From Hyphomicrobiales bacterium (GTDB lineage: Bacteria > Pseudomonadota > Alphaproteobacteria > Rhizobiales > Rhizobiaceae): a stretch of 64,000 bases of DNA. Where the stretch lies: NCBI GenBank assembly GCA_900469475.1, contig UBXG01000019.1, positions 62,001 to 126,000 of the forward strand, in the 5' to 3' direction. Positions 1-8,315 of this stretch are shown one piece after another. Under the pieces are notes generated by a model. The model did not search any database, was not told where the DNA came from, and worked only from the letters and a program-made list of their open reading frames with translations. Numbering within the stretch: the first letter of the stretch is position 1; each line of letters starts with the position of its first letter. The position numbers and the translations under genes are program-made.

Positions 1-2
1 GT

Positions 3-953
3 GGTTGGCACAGCGCCAAGATCGAGCCGCGCAAGGCGCTTGCTCTCGATCCGGCAACCGTAGTGCTTCATTATGCCCAGGAAATCTTCGAAGGCATGAA
101 GGCCTATCACCTGCCGGATGGCGGGGCCGCCCTTTTCCGCCCGAGCGCCAATGCGCGCCGTTTCCAGAATTCGGCCGAACGGCTGGCGATGCCGCGCTTG
201 CCGGAAGAGCTTTTTGTCGAGTCCGTACGCGAGCTGGTCAAGATCGAGCGCGAATGGATCCCGACCGCGGAAGGGGCATCGCTCTATCTCCGGCCGTTCC
301 TGATTGGCACCGAAGTCGCTCTCGGCACAAAACCGTCGGCAGAATATATCTATTGCGTCATTGCCTCCCCCGTCGCCTCCTTTTTCAAGGGCGGCGGATC
401 GGCCGTCACGCTCTGGGTCTCCGAGAATTTCACCCGCGCCGCGCCTGGCGGCACGGGTGCGGCCAAGTGCGGCGGCAACTACGCCGCAAGCCTTGCCGCA
501 TTGGCTGAGGGCCAACGCGAAGGCTGCGATCAGGTCGTCTTCCTCGATGCCGTCGAAAAGCGCTGGATCGAGGAGCTTGGCGGCATGAACGTCTTCTTCG
601 TCTTCGATGACGGCTCCCTGCAGACGCCGCCGCTCACCGGCACGATTCTGCCGGGCATCACCCGCGATTCGCTGATCAAGCTCGGCCGCGACATGGGCTT
701 GACGGTACGTGAGGAGCCCTATTCGATCGAGCAGTGGCAGGCGGATGCCGAGAGCGGGCGCCTGCGCGAATCCTTCGCCTGCGGCACGGCGGCTGTCGTG
801 ACGCCGATCGGCAAGGTGAAGGGCCGCAAGCACAGCTTCACCATCGGCGACGGCAATGCCGGTGCTACGACGCAGCGCCTGAAGGCAGCGCTGACCGACA
901 TTCAGTTCGGCCGCGCGCCCGACAAGAACGAGTGGCTGGACCGCCTGTTCTAA
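3..953 (+). CDS. ilvE: Branched-chain amino acid aminotransferase, 5' end missing
   Basis: PLP-dependent fold-IV transaminase that interconverts leucine, isoleucine and valine with their 2-keto acids in the cytoplasm. The reading frame is open from the first complete codon of the window (GWHSAKIEPR) through HYAQEIFEGMKAY to the stop, so the true start lies upstream. The PLP-lysine region AKCGGNYAASL and the CGTAAVVTPIG loop that contacts the cofactor phosphate are both present. The sequence resembles the mammalian/BCAT-type subgroup. It stands alone here, followed by a palindromic repeat. Only the first few tens of residues are lost to the window edge. Confidence 0.95.
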   Translation, partial: GWHSAKIEPRKALALDPATVVLHYAQEIFEGMKAYHLPDGGAALFRPSANARRFQNSAERLAMPRLPEELFVESVRELVKIEREWIPTAEGASLYLRPFLIGTEVALGTKPSAEYIYCVIASPVASFFKGGGSAVTLWVSENFTRAAPGGTGAAKCGGNYAASLAALAEGQREGCDQVVFLDAVEKRWIEELGGMNVFFVFDDGSLQTPPLTGTILPGITRDSLIKLGRDMGLTVREEPYSIEQWQADAESGRLRESFACGTAAVVTPIGKVKGRKHSFTIGDGNAGATTQRLKAALTDIQFGRAPDKNEWLDRLF

Positions 954-1017
954 GCGAAGAATGACCGATATTCGGCGGGAGAAGGCATGTGAGCTCTCCC
1001 GCCGGCTTCTGACTCAA

Positions 1018-1114
1018 GAGCGGTTCAGCTTTTCGTGAAATATCTGAACCGCTCGATCTCTTTGTTTCACGCAATTCCGGATGGAAAACCGCTGCGCACT
1101 TTTCCTGGAATTGC
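1018..1114 (+). repeat. Two-hairpin intergenic palindromic repeat, copy 1
   Basis: The first hairpin has perfect 11-bp arms (GAGCGGTTCAG at 1018-1028, CTGAACCGCTC at 1044-1054). The second has arms GCAATTCC (1071-1078) and GGAATTGC (1107-1114) around the core AAAACCGCTGCGCACTTTT at 1085-1103. Related copies lie at 35936-36032, 43003-43043 and, inverted, near 31840-31885. It sits between ilvE and the next gene, where it could also end ilvE transcription. The architecture is typical of short non-coding palindromes scattered in rhizobial genomes. Confidence 0.75.
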
Positions 1115-1153
1115 TCCAGAGTTCGCATAGTCACCCGAACCATCGGAGTTGTT

Positions 1154-2080
1154 ATGATGAGCAACGTCAGCGAGCGTCCCGGCGTCGAGCCGGGCGAGAA
1201 GATCGGCTTTGTCGGTCTCGGCGTCATGGGCCAGCCGATGGCCCTCAATCTCGCAAAGGCGGGCACCAGGCTTGTCGTTTGGAACAGATCGCCGGCAGCG
1301 GCCGATCCGTTGCGCGAGGCAGGTGCGACGGTCGCCGTAAGTGTAGAAGAGGTGTTCGAACGCACGCGCATCGTCATCCTGATGCTGGTCAACGAAACTG
1401 TGCTGGACGAGGTGCTGCGGCGCGGGACACCGGACTTCGCCAAGCTGGTTGCCGGCCATATCGTCGTGTCGATGGGCTCCAATCCGCCCGACTATTCGCG
1501 CGGGCTAGCCGCCGATATTCTCGCAGCCGGTGGGCGCTATGTCGAAGCCCCGGTTTCGGGCTCGCGGAAGCCTGCCGAGACAGCGCAGCTGGTCGCGCTG
1601 CTCGGCGGCGATGCGGACACGGTTGTCGAAGTGCGGCCGCTGCTTGCGCCTATGTGCCGCGAAACGATCCTGTGCGGTCCGGTCGGCAATGCGCTGCTGA
1701 TGAAGCTGACCGTCAACCTCTACCTTTGCACGATGCTGGCGGGTCTCGCCGAAGCCTCGCATTTCGCCGAGCGGAACGGCCTCGATCTCGAAACTTTTCA
1801 GGCTGCGATCGATTCCGGCCCGATGGCCAGCGATCTGACGCGCGTGAAAATTCCGAAGCTTGTTTCGCGGGATTTTTCAGTGCAAGCGGCGACGGCCGAT
1901 GCCTTCAACAGCACCAAACTGATTGCCGAGGCGGCTCGTGCCGTCGGCATGGCATCGCCGGTCCTTGATGTCTGCCGTACTCTTTATGGCGAGAGCGTCG
2001 AACTTGGCAACGGCCGGCTCGACATGGTGTCGGTGGTTGCGGCCATCGAGGCCCGCACCGAAGCGCTCAGGCGGAGCTGA
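1154..2080 (+). CDS. NAD(P)-dependent beta-hydroxyacid dehydrogenase (HIBADH family)
   Basis: Member of the 3-hydroxyisobutyrate dehydrogenase/tartronate semialdehyde reductase family. The N-terminal Rossmann motif is IGFVGLGVMGQPMALNLAKAG (about residues 14-34), followed by the substrate-loop signature PVSGSRKPAE and the catalytic lysine in GNALLMKLTVN. The 308-residue length fits the family. The substrate cannot be told from sequence. ATG codons at 1154 and 1157 are adjacent and either could start translation. A paralogue lies at 7107-7988. It appears monocistronic or loosely joined to the next gene. Confidence 0.88.
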   Translation: MMSNVSERPGVEPGEKIGFVGLGVMGQPMALNLAKAGTRLVVWNRSPAAADPLREAGATVAVSVEEVFERTRIVILMLVNETVLDEVLRRGTPDFAKLVAGHIVVSMGSNPPDYSRGLAADILAAGGRYVEAPVSGSRKPAETAQLVALLGGDADTVVEVRPLLAPMCRETILCGPVGNALLMKLTVNLYLCTMLAGLAEASHFAERNGLDLETFQAAIDSGPMASDLTRVKIPKLVSRDFSVQAATADAFNSTKLIAEAARAVGMASPVLDVCRTLYGESVELGNGRLDMVSVVAAIEARTEALRRS

Positions 2081-2178
2081 TAGACCTAAATTTCGTCAAG
2101 CTCACGCTTGGGAAGCCGTCTTGCGGCACCTATTTTTGCATGGAGACCTGAACAGACATTTCTGAAAGGACGCCGGAC

Positions 2179-3231
2179 ATGTCTGCCCCTATGGACAGCA
2201 ATCTTTTTCAACAACTTGGCTTGATGCATCCGTTGATCGTCGCGCCGATGGCGGGCGGTCCTTCGTCGGTGGAGCTGGTGGCGGCGGCTTCTGCCGCAGG
2301 CTCGCTCGGCGCCATGGGCGGCGCCTATCTAAACGCCGCGGCGATCGAAGCCTTTGCAGCTCAGGTGCGTCAACGGACCGACAGGCCGTTTTCGATCAAT
2401 CTCTTCATTCCGCACTCAATCCCGGAAGTTGCCACTGATCGGGTCGAGCGCGCGGCTGCGGCGACCGCACGATATCGCCGGGAGTTGGAGCTGCCTTCAC
2501 CGCAGCTTGTGCCTCCCTATGAAGAGGATTTCGATGCGCAGTTTGAAGCGGTTTTGCGTATCAAGCCGGCTTGTTTCAGTTTCGTCTTCGGCCTGTTGCC
2601 GGCCGACTATGTACGGGAAGCGAAGAAGGCTGGTATTCCGCTGATCGGCACGGCGACGACACTCGACGAGGCGAGGGCGTTGGAAGAGAGCGGCGTGGAT
2701 GCGATCGTGTTGCAAGGCTTCGAAGCGGGCGGTCATCGCGGCATTTTCGATGCCAAGGCAGCAGACCCGGAAATCGGGATGCGCGATCTTCTGGTGCAAT
2801 GCGTCGGCACCATTCGTTTGCCGTTGATCGCAGCCGGCGGCATCATGACCCCCAGCGATATCCGGGCGGCGCTGCAGGCGGGAGCGCGGGCCGTGCAGAT
2901 GGGCACGGCCTTCCTCACCTGCGTGGAAGCCGGAACCTCGGCACCCTATCGCAGGAAGCTGCTGGAAACGCCGGAGCGCCGGACGCGAACGACACGCGCC
3001 TTTTCGGGCCGCTTTGCGCGAGGGATCGAGAACCGCTTCATGGATGAGATGGATGGAAAGCCTGATGCCATTCTTCCCTTTCCGGCGCAAAACAAGTTTA
3101 CGCGGGACATACGCGCTGCGTCGACGGCGAAGGGATTGCCGGATTTCCTGTCTCTCTGGTCTGGAACCGGCAAGGGCGAGCTGTGGCAGGAGAGTGCCGC
3201 CGAATTGATCGGTCGTCTTTTTGCAGAGTGA
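2179..3231 (+). CDS. Nitronate monooxygenase (NMO/2-nitropropane dioxygenase family)
   Basis: FMN-dependent TIM-barrel oxidase that converts alkyl nitronates such as propionate 3-nitronate to carbonyl compounds and nitrite. Visible family features are the N-terminal PMAGGPSS segment, the QGFEAGGHRG motif carrying the likely catalytic histidine, and the phosphate-binding IAAGGIMTPSDIRAAL/GARAVQMGTAFL segments. The 350-residue length is normal. A purine-rich AAAGGA lies before the ATG at 2179; a second ATG at 2191 is possible. It lies 98 bases downstream of the dehydrogenase in the same direction and may be cotranscribed with it. Confidence 0.9.
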   Translation: MSAPMDSNLFQQLGLMHPLIVAPMAGGPSSVELVAAASAAGSLGAMGGAYLNAAAIEAFAAQVRQRTDRPFSINLFIPHSIPEVATDRVERAAAATARYRRELELPSPQLVPPYEEDFDAQFEAVLRIKPACFSFVFGLLPADYVREAKKAGIPLIGTATTLDEARALEESGVDAIVLQGFEAGGHRGIFDAKAADPEIGMRDLLVQCVGTIRLPLIAAGGIMTPSDIRAALQAGARAVQMGTAFLTCVEAGTSAPYRRKLLETPERRTRTTRAFSGRFARGIENRFMDEMDGKPDAILPFPAQNKFTRDIRAASTAKGLPDFLSLWSGTGKGELWQESAAELIGRLFAE

Positions 3232-3246
3232 TGCGCTCAAAAGGAA

Positions 3247-3268
3247 AGGAGCCGGCAAGCCGGCTCCT
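3247..3268 (-). terminator. Hairpin between convergent genes
   Basis: AGGAGCCGGC and GCCGGCTCCT form perfect 10-bp arms around AA. On the minus strand the stem is followed by a T-rich run, so it would end the DUF2312 operon. It may also act on the plus strand after the nitronate monooxygenase. Confidence 0.7.
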
Positions 3269-3297
3269 GATCGTTCTGCGAGGCTCAGAAGTCTCGA

Positions 3298-3549
3298 TTA
3301 TTCCATGCCGAGTGCGGCCATGTAGGTCTGCAGGATGGATTCTTCTTCCAGGCGTTCGTTCGCGTCCTTCTTGCGAAGGCGAATGATGGTGCGGATTGCC
3401 TTGGTGTCGTAGCCGCGGCCCTTGGCCTCGCCCATGACATCCTTGATGTCGCTGCCAATCGCGGCCTTTTCTTCTTCGAGGCGCTCGATGCGCTCGATGA
3501 ATTGACGCAGTTCCGCCGCGGCCACGTTCTCGACGCTGTTCTCTTCCAT
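3298..3549 (-). CDS. gapR: DUF2312 family protein, GapR-like nucleoid-associated protein
   Basis: An 83-residue protein that matches the DUF2312/UPF0335 family along its whole length. The pattern is the helix [49 protein letters not shown]. In Caulobacter the family member GapR is an essential protein that coats overtwisted, AT-rich DNA ahead of replication and transcription. Most of the chain is predicted coiled coil. AGGAG lies 7 bases upstream of the ATG at 3549. It is the last gene of a three-gene minus-strand run with DUF1244 and N-formylglutamate amidohydrolase. The symbol is given by family, not by tested orthology. Confidence 0.85.
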   Translation of the reverse strand: MEENSVENVAAAELRQFIERIERLEEEKAAIGSDIKDVMGEAKGRGYDTKAIRTIIRLRKKDANERLEEESILQTYMAALGME

Positions 3550-3721
3550 GCACTTCTCCTAAAGGGTCTCAAAGGGTCGCTTGCAGCCCGTCGCAGATGA
3601 GATCGATCGGTCACCGATAGGGGCACATCGCTTCAGGGCTTGCGCGGGATTTCGAATTCGATCGGGCAGTTGACGTGCCGCGAATGGCGCGCAAGGTCAA
3701 GCCGAATTGGTGAAGGGAGCG

Positions 3722-4027
3722 TTAATCTTTCGGCTTGTTTTGCTCGAAAGCGGCTTTTTGCACAGGCGAGGCTTCTTTCTGGTGCAGGTTCTTCCAATCC
3801 TCGTAGGGCATGCCATAGATCACTTCGCGCGACTCGTCCTTGCTGACGGGCAGGCCCGCCTCTTCGGCCGCTTCGCGATACCAGTTCGAGAGGCAGTTGC
3901 GGCAGAAGCCGGCGAGGTTCATCAGGTCGATGTTCTGAACGTCGCTGCGTTCGCGCAAATGCGCAACGAGGCGGCGGAAGGCAGCGGCCTCAAGCTCGGT
4001 CTCTTGTTCCTTGGTGAGCGTGGTCAT
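3722..4027 (-). CDS. DUF1244 domain-containing protein
   Basis: A 101-residue protein with the conserved DUF1244 core FRRLVAHLRERSDVQNIDLMNLAGFCRNCLSNWY. This includes the CRNC pair of cysteines that suggests metal or redox chemistry, and GMPYEDWK further on. Its function is unknown; the family is widespread in Proteobacteria. A clear GGAGAAAGAG ribosome binding site precedes the ATG. It is 27 bases downstream of the N-formylglutamate amidohydrolase gene and very likely cotranscribed with it. Confidence 0.85.
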   Translation of the reverse strand: MTTLTKEQETELEAAAFRRLVAHLRERSDVQNIDLMNLAGFCRNCLSNWYREAAEEAGLPVSKDESREVIYGMPYEDWKNLHQKEASPVQKAAFEQNKPKD

Positions 4028-4054
4028 CTCTTTCTCCTCAATTCGCTTGCCGGT

Positions 4055-4849
4055 TCACGCCTCATAGGGGCCGGTGCGCGAAGGGTATCGCCTATATTCA
4101 TGGAGCGACGGATCGGCATTGATCTCCGCGAAGATCGGCGCCAGGCGATCGGCCCATTCGACAATGCCGGCCTCGTCGCCGATCAGATCCTGCCGGACCT
4201 CCAGCAGCGCATGCGCAATGCCCTTCATCATGCAATGGCGGAACATGGTGTCGTTGCGCAGCGCACCGTCATACGGTTCATTGTCTCCGATAACGAGATC
4301 GGTATCGGCGCCGAGCTTTGCAAGGAGCGGCACGACGGCACGATCGTCGCTGTCCCAGAGTACGCTTGCATGCCAGGGACGCGGCACACCTTTCCAAGCC
4401 GGCGTGAAGGAGTGCATCGAGAAAACCAGGGGTGCCTTGCCCGTTGCCGCGGCCACGGCGGAGATCGTTTCGTCGACCGCTTCATGATAGGGCCGATGGA
4501 AGGCTTCTATACGGTAGTTCCATTCTTCATCCGTGATTGGATGATTACCTGGGATGATCGCGCCATCCGATATTTTCATGATGAGCGTCGGGTCGTCTTC
4601 GCCGCGGTTCGGATCGATCAGCAGACGGGAAAAGCCGCCAAGCACGCCCGGCACGTCCAGCCGCGCGCAGAGATGACGGCAGAGGCCTTCGATGCCGATG
4701 TCGTAGGCGATGTGGCGGGAGAAGGCGGTCTCCGGCAGGCCGAGGCTGCCATAACGCTCGGGCAGGCGCCGCATGGCGTGATCGCCGAGAATGACCATGC
4801 CTTTGTCACGATTGCCGGGTATAAATTCAAACGGTCTGAAATCAGTCAT
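4055..4849 (-). CDS. N-formylglutamate amidohydrolase family protein
   Basis: A 264-residue zinc hydrolase of the N-formylglutamate amidohydrolase family. The family removes formate from N-formylglutamate, the last step of one histidine degradation route. Visible motifs are VFSMHSFTPAW with a metal-binding histidine, the VIGDNEPYDG motif, and HCMMKGIAHALLEVRQD. No hut genes are nearby, so a role outside histidine catabolism is possible. It is the first gene of the run with DUF1244 and the GapR-like gene. Confidence 0.88.
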   Translation of the reverse strand: MTDFRPFEFIPGNRDKGMVILGDHAMRRLPERYGSLGLPETAFSRHIAYDIGIEGLCRHLCARLDVPGVLGGFSRLLIDPNRGEDDPTLIMKISDGAIIPGNHPITDEEWNYRIEAFHRPYHEAVDETISAVAAATGKAPLVFSMHSFTPAWKGVPRPWHASVLWDSDDRAVVPLLAKLGADTDLVIGDNEPYDGALRNDTMFRHCMMKGIAHALLEVRQDLIGDEAGIVEWADRLAPIFAEINADPSLHEYRRYPSRTGPYEA

Positions 4850-5005
4850 GCGGATTGTCGATTATTGAAATTTTCAACTCTTTGTTTGATTGCATGTGCG
4901 GATGGAAGGTGCAAGGTTTGCAGCTTCGATCGGATGAGGGGCGGCGCATGGTGCCGCCACCATCCCGTGAAGAAAATATAATCGATTAGAGTTGCGTTGA
5001 CATTC

Positions 5006-5542
5006 ATGGGATGGCAGCGCAAGAAGACGCAACAACGAATAACCGGGAGCCAATTGGAAGCCGTGTCCAGCCAAGTCGCGCCACGTTTCGTTAAGCGGTC
5101 AGGCCCGCTCGCCCGAATCGCCTTCCTCATTCTCGCTGCGGCAGCGCCGTTCTTCTTCATGCCGAATGCGGCCCATGCCGATTTCCGAACGTGCAACGGT
5201 ACGCAGAATCTTGTCGGCGTTGCGATCGGCTATCGCGCCAAGGACGGCTGGGTGACGGAGGGTTGGTGGCAAATTCCGGCCAATACCTGCGCGACTTTGA
5301 TCGAGGGGCCGCTTCAATCCCGCTATTATTATCTCTACGCAGAAGATGCGGCCCGCGGCGGCCGCTGGACGGGCGACGTCGAAATGTGCGTGGCGGAAAA
5401 TGAATTCAAAATCCCAGGTGTCAAGGATTGCTACGCTCGTGGCTATCAGAAGATGGGATTCAAGGAATACGACACCGGGCGCCAGGCGAGCTGGATGGTT
5501 CAGCTTTCCGAGCCCTCGGGCAGCCAAGAAAGCCAGAATTGA
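5006..5542 (+). CDS. DUF1036 domain-containing exported protein
   Basis: After an N-terminal hydrophobic segment (ARIAFLILAAAAPFFFMPNAAHA) that looks like a signal peptide, the mature part FRTCNGTQNLVGVAIGYRAKDGWVTEGWW matches DUF1036. Four cysteines (CNGT, NTCATL, EMCVAE, DCYARG) could form disulfides in the periplasm. Function is unknown. An in-frame ATG lies at 5006, but a GTG at 5063 gives a more usual signal peptide length. The stop overlaps the pyruvate kinase start in TGATG, which implies translational coupling. Confidence 0.8.
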   Translation: MGWQRKKTQQRITGSQLEAVSSQVAPRFVKRSGPLARIAFLILAAAAPFFFMPNAAHADFRTCNGTQNLVGVAIGYRAKDGWVTEGWWQIPANTCATLIEGPLQSRYYYLYAEDAARGGRWTGDVEMCVAENEFKIPGVKDCYARGYQKMGFKEYDTGRQASWMVQLSEPSGSQESQN

Positions 5543-6981
5543 TGAGACGAAACCGAAAAGTCAAAATCCTCGCAACGCTCGGTCCGGCTTCCTCTTCGGA
5601 GGAAATGATCCAGAAGCTTCACGAGGCCGGCGCGGACCTGTTCCGCATCAACATGAGCCACGCCAGCCATGATGTGATGCGCACGCTGATCCAGCGCATT
5701 CGCGCCGTCGAAGCTCGCTGTGGTCGGCCGATCGGCATTCTCGCTGACTTGCAGGGTCCCAAGCTGCGCGTTGGCAAGTTTGCTGACACCAAGGTCGATC
5801 TTAAGCCCGGTCAGACTTTCACGCTCGACAATCAGGATATCCCCGGCGACAACACGCGTGTCTACCTGCCGCATCCGGAAATCCTGGAATCGGTTCAACC
5901 CGGCCACCGCCTGCTGATCGATGACGGCAAGCTGGCGCTGCGTGCCGAAAAGTGCGACGGCAAGAGCATCGTCACGACTGTCATTTCGGGCACCAAGATT
6001 TCCGACCGCAAGGGCGTCAGCCTGCCCGATACGCTGCTCGGCGTCGGCGCGCTGACCGACAAGGACCGCGCCGACCTCGACGCCGTTCTCGCGACCAATG
6101 AAGTCGACTGGGTCGCGCTCTCCTTCATCCAGCGCCCGGAAGACCTGACGGAAGTTCGCAAGATCTCGCACGGCCGCGTTGGGCTGATGTCGAAGATCGA
6201 GAAGCCGCAGGCTGTCGAGCGCATCGAGGAAATCATCGAGCTTTCCGACGCACTGATGGTGGCCCGTGGCGACCTCGGCGTTGAAATGCCGCTGGAAGCC
6301 GTTCCGGGTATCCAGAAGCAGCTGATCCGCGCCTGCCGCCGCTCCGGCAAGCCGGTGGTCGTCGCCACGCAGATGCTGGAATCGATGATCTCCGCGCCGG
6401 TCCCGACCCGCGCCGAAGTTTCCGACGTCGCGACCGCCGTCTTCGAAGGCGCCGATGCCGTTATGCTCTCCGCAGAATCCGCGTCCGGCGACTATCCGGT
6501 CGAAGCCGTTTCCATGATGGCCTCGATTGCCGGCACCATCGAGCGCGAGCCGCATTATCCGGGCATCATCTATGCTCAGCGCGCTCTGCCGGAGGCAACC
6601 GGTGCCGACGCGATTTCGCTCGCCGCCCGCCAGATCGCCGAGACGCTGAAGCTTGCCGCCATCGTCTGCTACACGTCCTCCGGCACCACCGGTCTGCGCG
6701 CCTCGCGCGAGCGTCCGCAGGTTCCGATCCTGGCGCTGTCGCCGATTATCCAGACGGCACGCCGCCTGTCCGTCGTCTGGGGTATGCATTGTGTCGTCAC
6801 TCACGATGCGACCGACCTCGACGACATGGTCAACAATGCCTGCCGTATCGTCGCCGAAGAAGGCTTCGGCAAGCCGGGCGACCGCATCATCATTTCGGCC
6901 GGTGTGCCGCTCGGCACGCCGGGCGCTACCAACATGTTGCGCATTGCCTATATCGGTTCGGACGGCCAGTCGGGCGTGTGA
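5542..6981 (+). CDS. pyk: Pyruvate kinase
   Basis: Catalyses phosphoenolpyruvate + ADP to pyruvate + ATP in glycolysis. The start MRRNRKVKILATLGPAS at 5542 gives 479 residues, the usual family length; the open frame upstream only overlaps the preceding gene. Key motifs are MSHASHD, KIEKPQAVERIEEI with the catalytic lysine, MVARGDLGVEMP, and the effector-side segment MLESMISAPVPTRAEVSDVATAVFEGADAVMLS. The C-terminal domain ends with IISAGVPLGTPGATNMLRI. It is coupled to the DUF1036 gene and followed by a strong terminator. Confidence 0.97.
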   Translation: MRRNRKVKILATLGPASSSEEMIQKLHEAGADLFRINMSHASHDVMRTLIQRIRAVEARCGRPIGILADLQGPKLRVGKFADTKVDLKPGQTFTLDNQDIPGDNTRVYLPHPEILESVQPGHRLLIDDGKLALRAEKCDGKSIVTTVISGTKISDRKGVSLPDTLLGVGALTDKDRADLDAVLATNEVDWVALSFIQRPEDLTEVRKISHGRVGLMSKIEKPQAVERIEEIIELSDALMVARGDLGVEMPLEAVPGIQKQLIRACRRSGKPVVVATQMLESMISAPVPTRAEVSDVATAVFEGADAVMLSAESASGDYPVEAVSMMASIAGTIEREPHYPGIIYAQRALPEATGADAISLAARQIAETLKLAAIVCYTSSGTTGLRASRERPQVPILALSPIIQTARRLSVVWGMHCVVTHDATDLDDMVNNACRIVAEEGFGKPGDRIIISAGVPLGTPGATNMLRIAYIGSDGQSGV

Positions 6982-7019
6982 TTGCCGACATCCGATTGCG
7001 GCAGCACCCCAAACATCCG

Positions 7020-7051
7020 AAACCCGCTGTCGAAAGACGGCGGGTTTTTTC
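7020..7051 (+). terminator. Rho-independent terminator of pyk
   Basis: The stem ACCCGCTGTC/GACGGCGGGT (one G-T pair) closes on a GAAA tetraloop and is followed by TTTTTTC. Confidence 0.9.
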
Positions 7052-7106
7052 TTGAAGCCGAAGCGCCTGCGATCCCAGGCAGGCGGATGAAGAAGGAGAT
7101 ATGTCA

Positions 7107-7988
7107 ATGAAAGTCGGATTTATCGGATTGGGCCAGATGGGCAGCGCCATGGCCACTAATCTCATCAAGGCCGGGCATGACGTGACCGTCTACAATCGTT
7201 CGCGCGACAAGGCCGAGGCTCTGGCCGCCGAGGGCGCCATGGTTGCGGAGACCGTGGCGGAAGCGTGCGGCGGCGAGGCTGTCTTCACCATGCTCGCGCA
7301 TGACGATGCGCTGTCGGCGGTCGTCCATGGCGATGGCGGCGTTCTGGCAAGCCTTGGCAAGGGTGCAGTTCACATTTCCGCCAGCACGATCAGCGTCGCC
7401 ATGTCGGAAAGGCTGACGAGGGAACATGCCGCGGCAGGTCAGCACTTCGTGGCAGCGCCCGTCTTCGGCCGCCCGGAAGCGGCGGCTGCGGCAAAGCTCT
7501 TCGTTGCAGCCGCGGGTGCGCCTGATGCGATTCAAACGGTCACGCCGCTTTTCGACGCCATCGGTCAGCGCACCTTCGTCCTCGGCGAGGAGCCGAAGGC
7601 GGCCAATCTCGTCAAGCTCAGCGGCAATTTCCTCATCGCTTCGGTCATCGAGTCGCTGGGCGAGGCTATGGCGTTGGTCGAAAAGGGCGGTGTCGACAGG
7701 CACGCCTATCTCGATCTCTTGACCTCGACGCTGTTCAACGCGCCTGTCTACAAGACGTATGGAGGCCTGATTGCGGATCGCAAGTTCAAGCCGGCGGGTT
7801 TCACCGCGCCGCTCGGTCAAAAGGATATTCGGCTGGCTTTGGCTGCCGGTGAGGCGCTGAACGTGCCGCTGCCGCTGGCGAGCCTGCTGCGTGATCGGTT
7901 CCTCAACCTGCTGGCGCATGGCGGAGAGGAACTGGACTGGTCGGCGATTGGCGCGCTGGCGGCGAAAGATGCGGGTTTGGTGGAGTAA
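7107..7988 (+). CDS. NAD(P)-dependent beta-hydroxyacid dehydrogenase (HIBADH family), second copy
   Basis: A 293-residue oxidoreductase with Rossmann motif VGFIGLGQMGSAMATNLIKAG, the substrate loop PVFGRPEAAAAAK and the catalytic lysine in ANLVKLSGNF. The ribosome binding site AGGAG at 7094-7098 is only 2 bases from an ATG at 7101 but 8 bases from the ATG at 7107, so 7107 is the likely start. It shares fold and motifs with the 1154-2080 gene but is clearly a different subgroup. The substrate is unknown. Confidence 0.88.
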   Translation: MKVGFIGLGQMGSAMATNLIKAGHDVTVYNRSRDKAEALAAEGAMVAETVAEACGGEAVFTMLAHDDALSAVVHGDGGVLASLGKGAVHISASTISVAMSERLTREHAAAGQHFVAAPVFGRPEAAAAAKLFVAAAGAPDAIQTVTPLFDAIGQRTFVLGEEPKAANLVKLSGNFLIASVIESLGEAMALVEKGGVDRHAYLDLLTSTLFNAPVYKTYGGLIADRKFKPAGFTAPLGQKDIRLALAAGEALNVPLPLASLLRDRFLNLLAHGGEELDWSAIGALAAKDAGLVE

Positions 7989-8034
7989 GTAAGGTGTGTT
8001 ATTCACCGACGATAGAGCTCGCGGAGGGTGTGCA

Positions 8035-8219
8035 CCCCCCTCTGTCACTTCGTGACATCTCCCCCGCAAGGGGGAGATTGTTTGGAGCTCGCTTCTGTTC
8101 CTTTCGAACCGACAGGCTGTAACTTCTGCAGATTCGATCTTTGTTTGAGTGAGGCGCCCGCTGCGGGTTACCAATCTCCCCCCTTTGTGGGGGAGATGTC
8201 CCGATAGGGACAGAGGGGA
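8035..8219. repeat. Inverted pair of rhizobial palindromic repeats (RIME-like)
   Basis: Two copies of one element face each other. The left (8035-8080) holds GTCAC-TTC-GTGAC and ATCTCCCCC-GCAA-GGGGGAGAT. The right (8172-8219) is the reverse complement with GTCCC-TATC-GGGAC and a CTCCCCCC/GGGGGAG stem. About 90 bases without a gene lie between them. Together they fill most of the 327-base gap between the dehydrogenase and the LysE gene. They resemble the RIME/REP-like intergenic elements described in Rhizobiaceae. Confidence 0.75.
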
Positions 8220-8315
8220 CGTCACAGGTTCGGCATATCGAAAAGCCTCTCTTACGCCCTCTTGCTAAGCACGGCACCACATGCAACCTTCCCCTCCTCC
8301 AGAGGAGGGACTCCC

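Noticed and set aside
5500-7107. 535-codon frame opposite pyk
   Set aside because: It is antisense to a clear pyruvate kinase and has a low-complexity composition.
8035-8219. CRISPR array
   Set aside because: There are only two facing copies with internal palindromes, no regular direct repeats or spacers, and no cas genes in the window.
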